A DNA stretch of 33,516 bases from Verrucomicrobiota bacterium (GTDB lineage: Bacteria > Verrucomicrobiota > Verrucomicrobiia > Chthoniobacterales > UBA6821): NCBI GenBank assembly GCA_008933015.1, contig WBXH01000010.1, forward strand, positions 1 through 33,516. Reading direction: 5' to 3'. Shown one piece after another: positions 24,249-33,214 of the stretch. The position numbers and the translations under genes were made by a program. The notes under the pieces are model-generated. The model was not told the origin of the DNA, searched no databases, and worked only from the letters and a program-made list of their open reading frames with translations. Position 1 is the first letter of the stretch; each line of letters begins with the position of its first letter.

Positions 24249-24264
24249 AGCACAATAACGATCC

Positions 24265-27200
24265 ATGACCGACACAGCACTTGCAGTAGAAGCCAGCATT
24301 CTTACAAACCCCATCAAGTCAAACTTTGACGAGGTGGGAATCACGGTTGCCAACCCCGAGACCATGCGGAGTTGGAGCAAAGGTGAAGTCAAGAATCCGG
24401 AGACCATCAATTATAGGACCTTCAAACCCGAGAAGGGCGGATTGTTCTGCGAGCGAATCTTCGGACCCACACGTGATTGGGAGTGCTCGTGCGGCAAATA
24501 CAAGCGCATTAAGCATAAGAATGTTGTCTGTGATCGTTGTGGCGTCGAGGTCTGCCTGAGTCGCGTACGCCGCGAGCGCATGGGTCATATCGACCTGGCT
24601 GTTCCCGTATCCCACATCTGGTTTTACAAGTGCATGCCATCACGCATCGGTCTCATGCTGGATCTCACCGGTCGCCAACTTGAGCGAGTGATCTACTATG
24701 AGGATTACATCGTTATTGATCCGGGCAAGACTCCCTTTGAAAAGGGACAACTCCTGACGGAAATCGAGTTCCGTGAGGCAGAGGATCAGTATGGTGAAGA
24801 CTTTGTAGCCGGAATGGGTGCAGAAGCCATCCAGAAGCTGATGGAGGGACTGGATTTGCTCGAAGAGCAGCAGTCCATCGAGAAGCAGATGACCCAAACC
24901 AAGAGTAAGCAGATCCGCAAGAAGCTTGCGAAGCGACTTAAGCTTGTCCAAGGGTTCATGTCATCCAAGACGCGCCCGGAGTGGATGATCCTGAACGTTC
25001 TTCCCGTCATCCCTCCTGATCTCCGTCCGCTGGTTCCTCTCGAGGGTGGGCGTTTCGCTACATCCGATCTCAACGACCTTTATCGTCGCGTGATCAACCG
25101 CAACAACCGTCTCCGCACCCTTCTCCAGTTGAAGACCCCCGAGGTCATCATCCGCAACGAGAAGCGTATGCTTCAGGAAGCCGTGGATGCACTTTATGAT
25201 AATGGTCGCCATGGTCGCGCCGTCACGGGTGCAGCCAATCGTCCTCTGAAGTCCCTCAGCGACATGCTGAAGGGTAAGGGCGGTCGTTTCCGCCAGAATC
25301 TGCTCGGCAAGCGCGTCGATTACTCCGGTCGATCCGTTATCGTCATTGGACCTGAGCTTAAGCTAAACCAGTGTGGTCTTCCCAAGAAGATGGCACTCGT
25401 TCTGTTCGAGCCTTTCATCATCCGCAGGCTCAAGGAACTCGGATATGTCCACACGGTCCGCAGCGCCAAGAAGCTCATTGAGCGTCAGACACCGGAGGTC
25501 TGGGATATCCTTGAAGAGGTGACAAAGGGTCACGCCGTTCTGCTGAACCGCGCGCCGACACTCCACCGTCTTTCGATCCAGGCCTTCGAGCCGATTTTGA
25601 TCGAGGGAGAGGCGATCCGTGTTCATCCGCTGGTCTGTACTGCCTATAATGCCGACTTCGATGGTGATCAGATGGCAGTCCACGTGCCGCTTTCAGTCGA
25701 GGCCCAGCTTGAGGCTAGGACACTGATGCTGGCACCGAACAATATCTTTTCGCCCTCCAGCGGTAAACCGATCACGAACCCTTCTCAGGACATTCCTCTC
25801 GGTTGTTATTACCTGACTCAGAATCCGCGCAATATCACCCCGAAGGATGTGAAAGCCGCATCGGAAGCTCGTCTTCCGCTTTTCGCAGCTCCCTCCGAGG
25901 TTGAGTTAGCCCTCTCGGAGGAAAGTGTCAAGATTCACACCCGCATCCGTTTGAAGAATCCTGACCGTGGGATCAAGTCGGTTTACGGTAATGCGGAACT
26001 AGCTGTTATCGAGACCACTGTTGGGCGCGTTCTGTTCAATCAGATCTGGCCCAAGGAGCTTGGTTTCTACAATAAGGTTGCCGGTAAGAAGCAACTCAGT
26101 GACATCATCTGGCGCTGCTACAAGGCCGTTGGCCAGGCACGTACGGTCGAGACCCTTGACCTGCTCAAAGAGATCGGATTCCGTGAGGCCACGCGTGCGG
26201 GTGCCTCGATCGGCATCAATGACATGATCATTCCCAAGGAGAAAGCCTCTCTTATCGATGGAGCTCAGAAGCAGATCTCCGAGGTGCAGAAACAATATCG
26301 CCGCGGTATCATCACTGACGGTGAGCGTAAGAATAAGGTGCAGGATATCTGGACTCACACGGGTGAGGAGATTGCCAATGCACTCTTCAGGACCCTTGAG
26401 CACAACGAGGGTCGCCGTGAGGCCAACCCTGTTTTCATGATGGTCGATTCCGGGGCCCGAGGAAACCGCACCCAGGTCAAGCAGTTGGCCGGTATGCGCG
26501 GACTTATGGCCAAGCCATCAGGCGAAATCATCGAGCGTCCTATTCTCTCGAATTTCCGCGAAGGTCTTTCGGTGCTTGAGTACTTCATCTCCACGCACGG
26601 TGCACGTAAGGGTCTTGCAGACACGGCTCTTAAGACGGCTGATTCCGGGTACCTCACCCGCAAACTTGTTGATGCGGCCCAGGACGTGATCATCAACAAT
26701 TTGGATTGCGGAACGGTCAATGGAATTGTCGTCAGGCCCATCTACGAGGGAGACGAGGAAGTTGTCAGTTTGGCGACCCGTATTATCGGGCGCGTCAGCT
26801 GCGAAACCGTCAAGGATCCGGTCAACAATGAGGCGATTCTCAAGGCAAACCAACTCATCGATGAAGAGACTGCCGCCGCCCTTGACAGGATCGGTCACGA
26901 ACAACTCAAGATCCGCTCGGTGCTTACCTGTGAGAACAAGCGAGGAGTCTGCGCAAAATGTTACGGCCGCAATCTCTCGACTGGTCTTATGATCGGACTC
27001 GGTGAGGCTGTCGGAATTATCGCCGCCCAATCCATCGGTGAGCCCGGAACTCAGCTCACGATGCGAACCTTCCACGTTGGTGGAACGGCTAGCCAGACCT
27101 TTAAACAGCCAATCATCAAGGCCAAAAACGACGGACAACTCCGCTTCAATGACCTCCGTACCGTCAAGGCTTTGGACGGGACCTATATTGTTCTCTCCAA

Positions 27201-28392
27201 GAACGGAACGGTCGGCGTCCACGGGAAAGACGGACGCGAACTTGAGAGCTACCCTGTTGTCATCGGATCTGTCATCTCAACCGAAGATGGCGGCGCCATC
27301 AAGAAGGGGGAGACATTCGTCCAATGGGATCCCTACAACGTGCCCATCATCACGGAAAAGACCGGTAAGGTTGAATTCCGCGACATGATCAATGGGGTCA
27401 CCATCCGCAAGGAAGTTGACGAAGAGACGGGTGTCATGGGCACCGTCCTCATTGAGCACAAGGATGACCTTCATCCTCAGATCGTCATCGTTGACGCAGC
27501 CAAGGAGGTTCTTGCCAGCTACTCAATCCCTGCAGGAGCCCACCTTGAGGTCAAGGAGGGTGAAAAAGTCCAAGCCGGACAGCGTATGGCCAAAACTCCT
27601 CGAAAGATTGCCAAGACGAAGGACATCACCGGTGGTCTCCCGCGTGTGGCTGAACTCTTCGAGGCACGTCGTCCGAAGGATGCCTGCGAAATCGCACGGA
27701 TCGACGGTGTGGTTGATATCGGCGGCACGGTACGTGGTAAGCGGAAGTTGATCGTTCGTGATCCTCAGACCGGAACCGAAGAAGAGCACCTCATTCCTCT
27801 CTCGAAGCATATCATCGCCTTCAAGGGTGATTTCGTGAAGAAGGGCCAACAACTCACCGAGGGGCCTGTCGTGCCTCATGAGATCCTTGATGTCTGCGGA
27901 CCTCAGGAGCTTCAGGAGCATCTCCTCAACGAAGTTCAGGAGGTCTATCGTCTGCAAGGCGTGGAAATCAATGACAAGCACATTGAGATCATCGTTCGTC
28001 AGATGCTCCGCAAGGTGAAGATCACCGATCCCGGAGATACCCTTCTTCTATGGGGTGATCAGATCGATCGCCTTGAGTTTGAGAGTGAAAACGAGCGTGT
28101 CACTGCCAAAGGCGGAAAGCCTGCGGAAGCTGCACCCGTGCTCCTCGGTATCACCAAGGCCTCCCTTGAGACGGATAGTTTCATCTCGGCGGCTTCCTTC
28201 CAAGACACCACCAGGGTCCTCACGGAGGCTGCCACTCTTGGCAAATCCGACAGGCTTCGCGGTTTCAAGGAGAACGTCATCATGGGTCATCTCATTCCTG
28301 CAGGAACGGGATTCAAGTCGAACCGTTCGTTCGATCTTGTCCATCTTGGAGAGCCCTCCGATACAGAATCCCCAGTTGAAGAAGCCATCTAA
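24265..28392 (+). CDS. rpoC: DNA-directed RNA polymerase subunit beta'
   Basis: The 1375-residue product carries the catalytic magnesium motif NADFDGDQM (residues 462-470). The N-terminal zinc site has Cys74, Cys76, Cys89 and Cys92 (CSC and CDRC), and the second zinc cluster includes [13 protein letters not shown]. The trigger-loop region [20 protein letters not shown] is intact. Length is close to that of the E. coli subunit (about 1400). It is encoded as one unsplit polypeptide, with a normal insertion-containing C-terminal part rich in barrel-sandwich motifs. rpsB follows after only 35 nt, which is not the usual neighbour (rpsL, rpsG). Confidence 0.99.
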   Translation: MTDTALAVEASILTNPIKSNFDEVGITVANPETMRSWSKGEVKNPETINYRTFKPEKGGLFCERIFGPTRDWECSCGKYKRIKHKNVVCDRCGVEVCLSRVRRERMGHIDLAVPVSHIWFYKCMPSRIGLMLDLTGRQLERVIYYEDYIVIDPGKTPFEKGQLLTEIEFREAEDQYGEDFVAGMGAEAIQKLMEGLDLLEEQQSIEKQMTQTKSKQIRKKLAKRLKLVQGFMSSKTRPEWMILNVLPVIPPDLRPLVPLEGGRFATSDLNDLYRRVINRNNRLRTLLQLKTPEVIIRNEKRMLQEAVDALYDNGRHGRAVTGAANRPLKSLSDMLKGKGGRFRQNLLGKRVDYSGRSVIVIGPELKLNQCGLPKKMALVLFEPFIIRRLKELGYVHTVRSAKKLIERQTPEVWDILEEVTKGHAVLLNRAPTLHRLSIQAFEPILIEGEAIRVHPLVCTAYNADFDGDQMAVHVPLSVEAQLEARTLMLAPNNIFSPSSGKPITNPSQDIPLGCYYLTQNPRNITPKDVKAASEARLPLFAAPSEVELALSEESVKIHTRIRLKNPDRGIKSVYGNAELAVIETTVGRVLFNQIWPKELGFYNKVAGKKQLSDIIWRCYKAVGQARTVETLDLLKEIGFREATRAGASIGINDMIIPKEKASLIDGAQKQISEVQKQYRRGIITDGERKNKVQDIWTHTGEEIANALFRTLEHNEGRREANPVFMMVDSGARGNRTQVKQLAGMRGLMAKPSGEIIERPILSNFREGLSVLEYFISTHGARKGLADTALKTADSGYLTRKLVDAAQDVIINNLDCGTVNGIVVRPIYEGDEEVVSLATRIIGRVSCETVKDPVNNEAILKANQLIDEETAAALDRIGHEQLKIRSVLTCENKRGVCAKCYGRNLSTGLMIGLGEAVGIIAAQSIGEPGTQLTMRTFHVGGTASQTFKQPIIKAKNDGQLRFNDLRTVKALDGTYIVLSKNGTVGVHGKDGRELESYPVVIGSVISTEDGGAIKKGETFVQWDPYNVPIITEKTGKVEFRDMINGVTIRKEVDEETGVMGTVLIEHKDDLHPQIVIVDAAKEVLASYSIPAGAHLEVKEGEKVQAGQRMAKTPRKIAKTKDITGGLPRVAELFEARRPKDACEIARIDGVVDIGGTVRGKRKLIVRDPQTGTEEEHLIPLSKHIIAFKGDFVKKGQQLTEGPVVPHEILDVCGPQELQEHLLNEVQEVYRLQGVEINDKHIEIIVRQMLRKVKITDPGDTLLLWGDQIDRLEFESENERVTAKGGKPAEAAPVLLGITKASLETDSFISAASFQDTTRVLTEAATLGKSDRLRGFKENVIMGHLIPAGTGFKSNRSFDLVHLGEPSDTESPVEEAI

Positions 28393-28427
28393 GTAAGTCA
28401 CCCAAGCAAGCAACCAAAAACCTTCCT

Positions 28428-29168
28428 ATGCCACTTGAAACTATGACAGAACTCCTCGAAGCAGGAGTCCACTACGGCCACCAGACCAAACGCTGGAATC
28501 CAAGAATGCGCGACTTCATTCTTGAGGAGAAAAACTCCATCCACATCATCGACCTTTCCAAGACGGTCGAGCAACTCCAGAAAGCCGGCGAATACCTTGC
28601 CGGTGTTTCGCGTCAGGGAGGAAAGATTCTCTTCGTAGGCTGTAAAAAGCAGGCCCAAGAAGCAGTTAAAGAAGCCGCACAGGCTTGCGGACAGTTCTAT
28701 GTGAATCAGCGTTGGCTGGGCGGAACTCTCACCAATCTTGTCACCATTCGCAAGAGCGTCTCAAAGTTGAAAGATTTCGAGGCACTTGAGAAGTCGGCCG
28801 GATTTAGCAAGATCAACAAGGCTGAGGCTTCCGCCCTTCGTCGTGAAGCAACACGCATCCGTCAGAACCTCGAGGGTGTTCTTGAGATGGACAAACTTCC
28901 TGACGTCATCGTTATCATCGATACCATCAAGGAAGCCATCGCGGTTGCCGAAGCACGTAGGCTCGGCATTCCCATTGTGGCGGTTGTTGATTCCAACAGT
29001 AATCCCGAGGAGATCAACTACCCGATTGCCGGAAACGACGACGCTATCCGCGCTATCCGCATTATCCTCCAGAAGTTGGTCGATTCCATCGTGAAATCAC
29101 GTCCAGGGAACAAGGTTGCTGCCGAAACGGCACAGCCTACCGAAGAACTCACAGCAGTTGCTGAATAA
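28428..29168 (+). CDS. rpsB: 30S ribosomal protein uS2
   Basis: The 246-residue product shows LLEAGVHYGHQTKRWNPRM, NSIHIIDLSKTVEQL, KILFVGCKKQAQEAV, QRWLGGTLTN and DTIKEAIAVAEARRLGIP. S2 joins late in 30S assembly and needs S1. The leader AAGCAAGCAACCAAAAACC is A/C-rich with short AAGC repeats and no Shine-Dalgarno site. It is followed by tsf after 32 nt, the widespread rpsB-tsf pair, here joined to the rpoBC operon. Confidence 0.98.
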   Translation: MPLETMTELLEAGVHYGHQTKRWNPRMRDFILEEKNSIHIIDLSKTVEQLQKAGEYLAGVSRQGGKILFVGCKKQAQEAVKEAAQACGQFYVNQRWLGGTLTNLVTIRKSVSKLKDFEALEKSAGFSKINKAEASALRREATRIRQNLEGVLEMDKLPDVIVIIDTIKEAIAVAEARRLGIPIVAVVDSNSNPEEINYPIAGNDDAIRAIRIILQKLVDSIVKSRPGNKVAAETAQPTEELTAVAE

Positions 29169-29200
29169 GCGATTGATTCATCACCGTACGCTTTATCACC

Positions 29201-30109
29201 ATGGCTGATATCAACCCAAAGCTGGTAATGACCCTCCGGGAAAAGACCAATGCCGGCATGATGGACTGCAAGAGGGCTCTAACCGAAGCCGGGGGAGACA
29301 TAGACAAGGCCGAGTCCATTCTCCGCCAAAAGGGTATTGCCAGTGCCGGCAAAAAGGCTTCCCGCCATGCAAAAGAGGGAGTGGTTATTTCGCACATCCA
29401 CCCATCAGGCAAAACCGGTGTTCTGGTTGAGATCAACTGCGAGACTGATTTCGTTGCAAAAAACGAAATCTTCACGAAATTCGTCAAGGAAATCACCGAT
29501 GAGATCTGCTCCGCAAAAGCTGTCACCGTCGACACTCTCCTTGAGGCCGCTAACTCGACCGGCATTCTCTTCAAGGATGAGATTGCTTCCAAGATTTCCG
29601 CCCTTGGGGAAAATATCGTTATTCGCCGCTTCTCACGATTCCACATCGGAGAGGGTAACGGAGGACTCGTTGCTTCGTATATCCACCTACAAGGCAAAGT
29701 CGGTGTCCTCGTTGAGATCAGTTGCGGGTCTGAGGCTACTGCAAAGCATGAGAGCTTCCGTGATTTTGTTAAAGACATCACCCTACAGATAGCAGCCGCT
29801 CATCCCACGGTTGTCTCCCGCAACGAGGTGGACGCCTCCTTGGTGGCCTCCGAGCGCGAAATCTTCAAGGCCCAGATGGCAGGAAAACCTGAAGCCATTG
29901 TTGAGAAGATAGTCGATGGCAAGATGGACAAGTTTTACAGCACGACGTGCCTCTTGGAGCAGGCTTGTATCAAGAACCCTGACATCACCGTTAAGGATCT
30001 CTTGGCTACCAAGGAAAAAGAACTCGCTGATAAAATTGTTATCACCCAGTTCGTCCGTTACGCACTTGGCGAAGAGTCCGGTGAGGCTCCCGTCGAGGAA
30101 GCGCTTTAG
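29201..30109 (+). CDS. tsf: Translation elongation factor Ts
   Basis: EF-Ts exchanges GDP for GTP on EF-Tu. The 302-residue product has the N-terminal UBA-like part (LVMTLREKTNAGMMDCKRAL), the signature EINCETDFVAKNE, and a second core subdomain with a parallel VEISCGSEATAKHESF, then the C-terminal module. The ATG at 29201 sits in a CACCATGGC context without a Shine-Dalgarno site. pyrH and frr, often found behind tsf, do not follow; a PTS EIIA-like gene does, 36 nt downstream. Confidence 0.98.
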   Translation: MADINPKLVMTLREKTNAGMMDCKRALTEAGGDIDKAESILRQKGIASAGKKASRHAKEGVVISHIHPSGKTGVLVEINCETDFVAKNEIFTKFVKEITDEICSAKAVTVDTLLEAANSTGILFKDEIASKISALGENIVIRRFSRFHIGEGNGGLVASYIHLQGKVGVLVEISCGSEATAKHESFRDFVKDITLQIAAAHPTVVSRNEVDASLVASEREIFKAQMAGKPEAIVEKIVDGKMDKFYSTTCLLEQACIKNPDITVKDLLATKEKELADKIVITQFVRYALGEESGEAPVEEAL

Positions 30110-30145
30110 CAAGAACTGCATCCCTTAACCGGGATCACAAGCACT

Positions 30146-30616
30146 ATGACCCTCGCGAGTCTCCTCTCCGAGAAACAGATTATCCCCGATATGGTCTCCA
30201 CCGATAGGTGGCAGGCCATCGAGGAGATGGTTTCTTGTCTGGTGAGAACGGGACACCTTGAGTCATCAAGCAAGGGAGAGGCCATGGCGGCCCTTAGTCA
30301 TCGTGAGGAGACGATGAGTACCGGCATAGGCTTTGGAATTGCCATTCCGCATGCGAGTTGTGATGCGGTGAGTGAAGTCACTGCATGCTTCGGTCGCTCA
30401 AAAGTTGGCATTGATTTCGAGTCGCTTGACGGCAAACCGGCCCATTTGATCGTCCTCTTTCTTGTACCCAAGGATCAGTTCCAGGAACACTTGAGGACAC
30501 TTGCAGCGATTGCCAAGTTTCTCAACGATCCGGCGGTTCGAGAATCACTGGCCTCCGCTACTGATGCTTCCCAGCTTCTGGCCGTCTTTGAGAAAAAAGA
30601 CGGTACAAATAGCTAA
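30146..30616 (+). CDS. PTS EIIA-Fru/Ntr domain protein (PtsN-like)
   Basis: The 156-residue product is one EIIA type-2 domain: LLSEKQIIPDM, REETMSTGIGFGIAIPHA with the phosphorylatable His69, and HLIVLFLVPKDQFQEHLRTLA. Stand-alone EIIA-Ntr proteins usually regulate rather than transport, receiving phosphate from PEP through EI-Ntr and NPr. No other PTS gene is in the window. It lies 36 nt after tsf and is probably co-transcribed with the translation genes, which would tie its level to growth. I leave the symbol empty because the EIIA-Fru and EIIA-Ntr subtypes cannot be separated safely here. Confidence 0.88.
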   Translation: MTLASLLSEKQIIPDMVSTDRWQAIEEMVSCLVRTGHLESSSKGEAMAALSHREETMSTGIGFGIAIPHASCDAVSEVTACFGRSKVGIDFESLDGKPAHLIVLFLVPKDQFQEHLRTLAAIAKFLNDPAVRESLASATDASQLLAVFEKKDGTNS

Positions 30617-30622
30617 CACCCG

Positions 30623-30657
30623 GGAATGCTGGAAGGGGACTCCCCTTTTCTGATTCC
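30623..30657 (+). terminator. Candidate intrinsic terminator after the EIIA gene
   Basis: AAGGGG (30633-30638) pairs with CCCCTT (30642-30647) over an ACT loop, followed by two more T residues. An outer GGAAT/ATTCC pair (30623-30627 with 30653-30657) extends the structure. The T-tract is short, so termination may be partial. This would be the end of the long rplK transcript. Confidence 0.4.
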
Positions 30658-30702
30658 ATGAGAGGAAATTCAGTTTTATAGAGTTTTGGTTTTTCATAAT
30701 AA

Positions 30703-32415
30703 ATGAGCCTGCAATCCCTACTTGAGTCCCGATTGGCGACCGCCTTAGGTAATGCGGGCATTGATCCTGCGATCGGTATTGTAACACCGGCAGCGAATGC
30801 ACAATTTGGGGATTTTCAGAGCAATGCCGCAATGGTTGCGGCAAAATCGCAAAAGAAAAATCCCCGCGAACTGGCGACCTCTATCCTAAATTATTTGCAG
30901 GTGGAGGATCTGTGTGAGCCACCTACTGTGGCCGGTGCGGGATTCATCAACTTCAAGGTGCTCGACTCAGCCCTCTCCGATGCGGTCAATAGAGTCAGGA
31001 ATGATGCCTGTCTTGGGGTGACGCCTGTTCCCCACGCCAAGACGATCATTATTGATTTTAGTTCGCCCAATGTGGCCAAGCCGATGCATGTCGGACACAT
31101 CCGCAGCACCATCCTCGGTGACTCTCTCTCCCGGATAGCCCGACATCTCGGTCACCACGTTATCACTGACAACCATATCGGGGATTGGGGCACCCAGTTT
31201 GGTAAGGTCATCTACGGATGGAAACATCTCTTGAACAGAGATGCCTTGTATAAGTCGCCCATCGACGAGTTGGTTCGTCTTTATCGTGAGGTGAATGCCT
31301 TAGAGGAGCATGATCCTGTCATCAAGGAGACTGTCCGTGGCGAGCTCGTGAAGCTCCAACAGGGAGATGTTGAGAATCTTGAGATTTGGAAGCAGGCCGT
31401 GGCACTCTCATGGAAGGAATTCGAGCACCTCTACGCTCTGCTTGATATTACTTTCGATGAGCGTCTCGGAGAGAGCTTCTACAACGATGCCTTGGAACCT
31501 CTGGTCGACCGGCTGCTTGCGCATGAGATCGCGAGGGAGAGTGAAGGTGCTGTCTGCATCTTCTTCCCTGACATTCCTGCGCTTCAGGAAAAGCCGTGTC
31601 TTATCAGGAAAAGCGACGGTGGCTTCCTTTACGCCACGACCGATCTCGCTACCCTGGAATACCGGGAGAAGCGCTGGAAAGCCGATGCCGTCTGGTATGT
31701 GACAGGCTCGCCCCAGCAGCTTCATTTCGAGCAGGTCTTCGCAGCCGGGAGGAAGATGGGGATTGAAACCGACCTTCGACACATTGCTTTTGGGAGCATC
31801 CTTGGCGACGACCGCAAGATGATGAAGACCCGTTCCGGCGAGAATGTCGAGCTGGGAGGACTGCTTCGCGAGGCAATCGAGCGTTCCCTGGCTGTTGTTG
31901 AGGAGAAGAACCCCGATCTCTCTAAGTCCCAGCAGGAAGAAGTGGCACGGATTATCGGTCTTGGCGCAGTGAAGTACGCCGATCTGATGCAGCACAGACT
32001 CACCGACTACGTCTTCTCGTGGGATAAGATGCTCTCCTTTCAGGGAAATACGGCACCCTATCTGCAAAACGCCTATGTGCGTATCCGCTCAATTTTCCGC
32101 AAGGCGGAGGCCGAAGGGGTTGAGATCTTGCCTGCTCCGATCTCGATTTCCGAATCAGCCGAGCGTGCGTTGGCCCTTCAGATTTTGAAGTTCGGAGAGA
32201 CACTGCATGCCGTTCTGGAGGACCAACGCCCCAACCTTCTCTGCCTTTATCTCTACGAGCTGGCGGACACCTTTCACCACTTTTACGAAGCATGCCCCAT
32301 TCTCAAATCTGAGGGGGGGATTCGCTCGTCGAGGATGGCACTGGCTGGTGTCACGTCCCAAGTGCTGAAGATCGGCCTTGGATTGCTTGGAATCGGCGTT
32401 CCTGAACGCATGTAA
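30703..32415 (+). CDS. argS: Arginyl-tRNA synthetase
   Basis: This class I synthetase charges tRNA-Arg. The 570-residue product has the N-terminal tRNA-recognition domain (FGDFQSNAAMVAAK). The HIGH-type motif is in SPNVAKPMHVGHIRSTILGD (HVGH, residues 129-132), followed by DNHIGDWGTQFGK, the KMSKS-equivalent KMMKTRSG (from Lys372) and the C-terminal anticodon-binding part with NTAPYLQNAYVRIRSI and LADTFHHFYEACPI, ending in ERM. As in most ArgS, the canonical KMSKS is degenerate. The ATG at 30703 follows an A/T-rich stretch (TTTTTCATAATAA) without a Shine-Dalgarno site. Confidence 0.98.
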   Translation: MSLQSLLESRLATALGNAGIDPAIGIVTPAANAQFGDFQSNAAMVAAKSQKKNPRELATSILNYLQVEDLCEPPTVAGAGFINFKVLDSALSDAVNRVRNDACLGVTPVPHAKTIIIDFSSPNVAKPMHVGHIRSTILGDSLSRIARHLGHHVITDNHIGDWGTQFGKVIYGWKHLLNRDALYKSPIDELVRLYREVNALEEHDPVIKETVRGELVKLQQGDVENLEIWKQAVALSWKEFEHLYALLDITFDERLGESFYNDALEPLVDRLLAHEIARESEGAVCIFFPDIPALQEKPCLIRKSDGGFLYATTDLATLEYREKRWKADAVWYVTGSPQQLHFEQVFAAGRKMGIETDLRHIAFGSILGDDRKMMKTRSGENVELGGLLREAIERSLAVVEEKNPDLSKSQQEEVARIIGLGAVKYADLMQHRLTDYVFSWDKMLSFQGNTAPYLQNAYVRIRSIFRKAEAEGVEILPAPISISESAERALALQILKFGETLHAVLEDQRPNLLCLYLYELADTFHHFYEACPILKSEGGIRSSRMALAGVTSQVLKIGLGLLGIGVPERM

Positions 32416-32448
32416 GTGCGCTCAAGATACGAATATTACTGAAATATC

Positions 32449-33123
32449 ATGAAGATAGGGTGGAAACTTTTAGCCTTCGTAGCGTCAGGGATTCTTTTCG
32501 TGGTTTCCAGTCCCGCGGATGCTGAGGTCGCCTACAAGGGCTTCCAGATTGATGAGTCAGAGTGTGCTGGGATTCCTCAGGTGGATTCCATGGTTTCTCG
32601 GACGAAGGATCAGATTGATATGGTTTTCGGATTGGGAGAATCCGATGACATGATCCGATTCTTTCAGACTCTGCAAATCAGATTAAAATCCAGTCCGCTT
32701 TCCGGAGGCACTCCTGGACTCTACCTCGGAAATCATACGCGGGACGTGGAGATCCTCCCCACCATCACGGTCACGGGTCATAAACCGGTGCTCTTGCATG
32801 AAATGCTGCACGCCTATCATGATCTCAAACTGGAAGGTGGTTTCATGAACAGCGACATCTTGCGTTACTATTTGACCGCGAAGTCTCGTCACCTCTTTGA
32901 CGTTCAATCCCACATGATGTCCAATCAGCGTGAGTTCTTTGCCTGCGCTGCTACAACGTACCTCTTCGGGGTTACTGCCCAGGAACCCTTTACTAGAGAA
33001 CATCTGAAACAAGCTGACCCAGAGTTCTACTCCTATCTGGCGACACTTTTTGGTCCCAGCACAGGTGCGTATACGGGGTGGCTTTCTTACCTCATGGAAT
33101 GCAGGGGATCCCTTAACGGTTAA
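32449..33123 (+). CDS. Putative secreted HExxH zinc metallopeptidase-like protein
   Basis: The 224-residue product has a signal peptide (KIGWKLLAFVASGILFVVSSPADA), so it is exported. The mature part contains LLHEMLHAYHD with a zinc-binding HExxH (His117 to His121). About 40 residues later, QREFFACAATTYLFG offers Glu162 as a likely third ligand. That spacing fits the gluzincin arrangement, and the segment resembles the catalytic region of ATLF-like proteins, but I cannot place it in a named family with confidence. Three cysteines occur in the mature part (ESECAG, FACAA, MECRG) and could form disulfides. It lies 33 nt after argS on the same strand. Substrate unknown. Confidence 0.7.
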   Translation: MKIGWKLLAFVASGILFVVSSPADAEVAYKGFQIDESECAGIPQVDSMVSRTKDQIDMVFGLGESDDMIRFFQTLQIRLKSSPLSGGTPGLYLGNHTRDVEILPTITVTGHKPVLLHEMLHAYHDLKLEGGFMNSDILRYYLTAKSRHLFDVQSHMMSNQREFFACAATTYLFGVTAQEPFTREHLKQADPEFYSYLATLFGPSTGAYTGWLSYLMECRGSLNG

Positions 33124-33168
33124 GCACGTCTGCCAACTCAAGGAGGAGGGTCTTTGTACTTTCAGGCA

Positions 33169-33187
33169 GCCGAGTCGGCCCTTTTTT
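33169..33187. terminator. Candidate terminator between convergent genes
   Basis: GCCG (33169-33172) and CGGC (33176-33179) form a short stem over AGT, followed by CC and six T residues (33182-33187). It lies 46 nt after the stop of the HExxH gene and could also serve the opposing gene. The stem is short, so strength is uncertain. Confidence 0.45.
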
Positions 33188-33214
33188 CTTTCACCCTGCC
33201 GAATCAGATAACTC

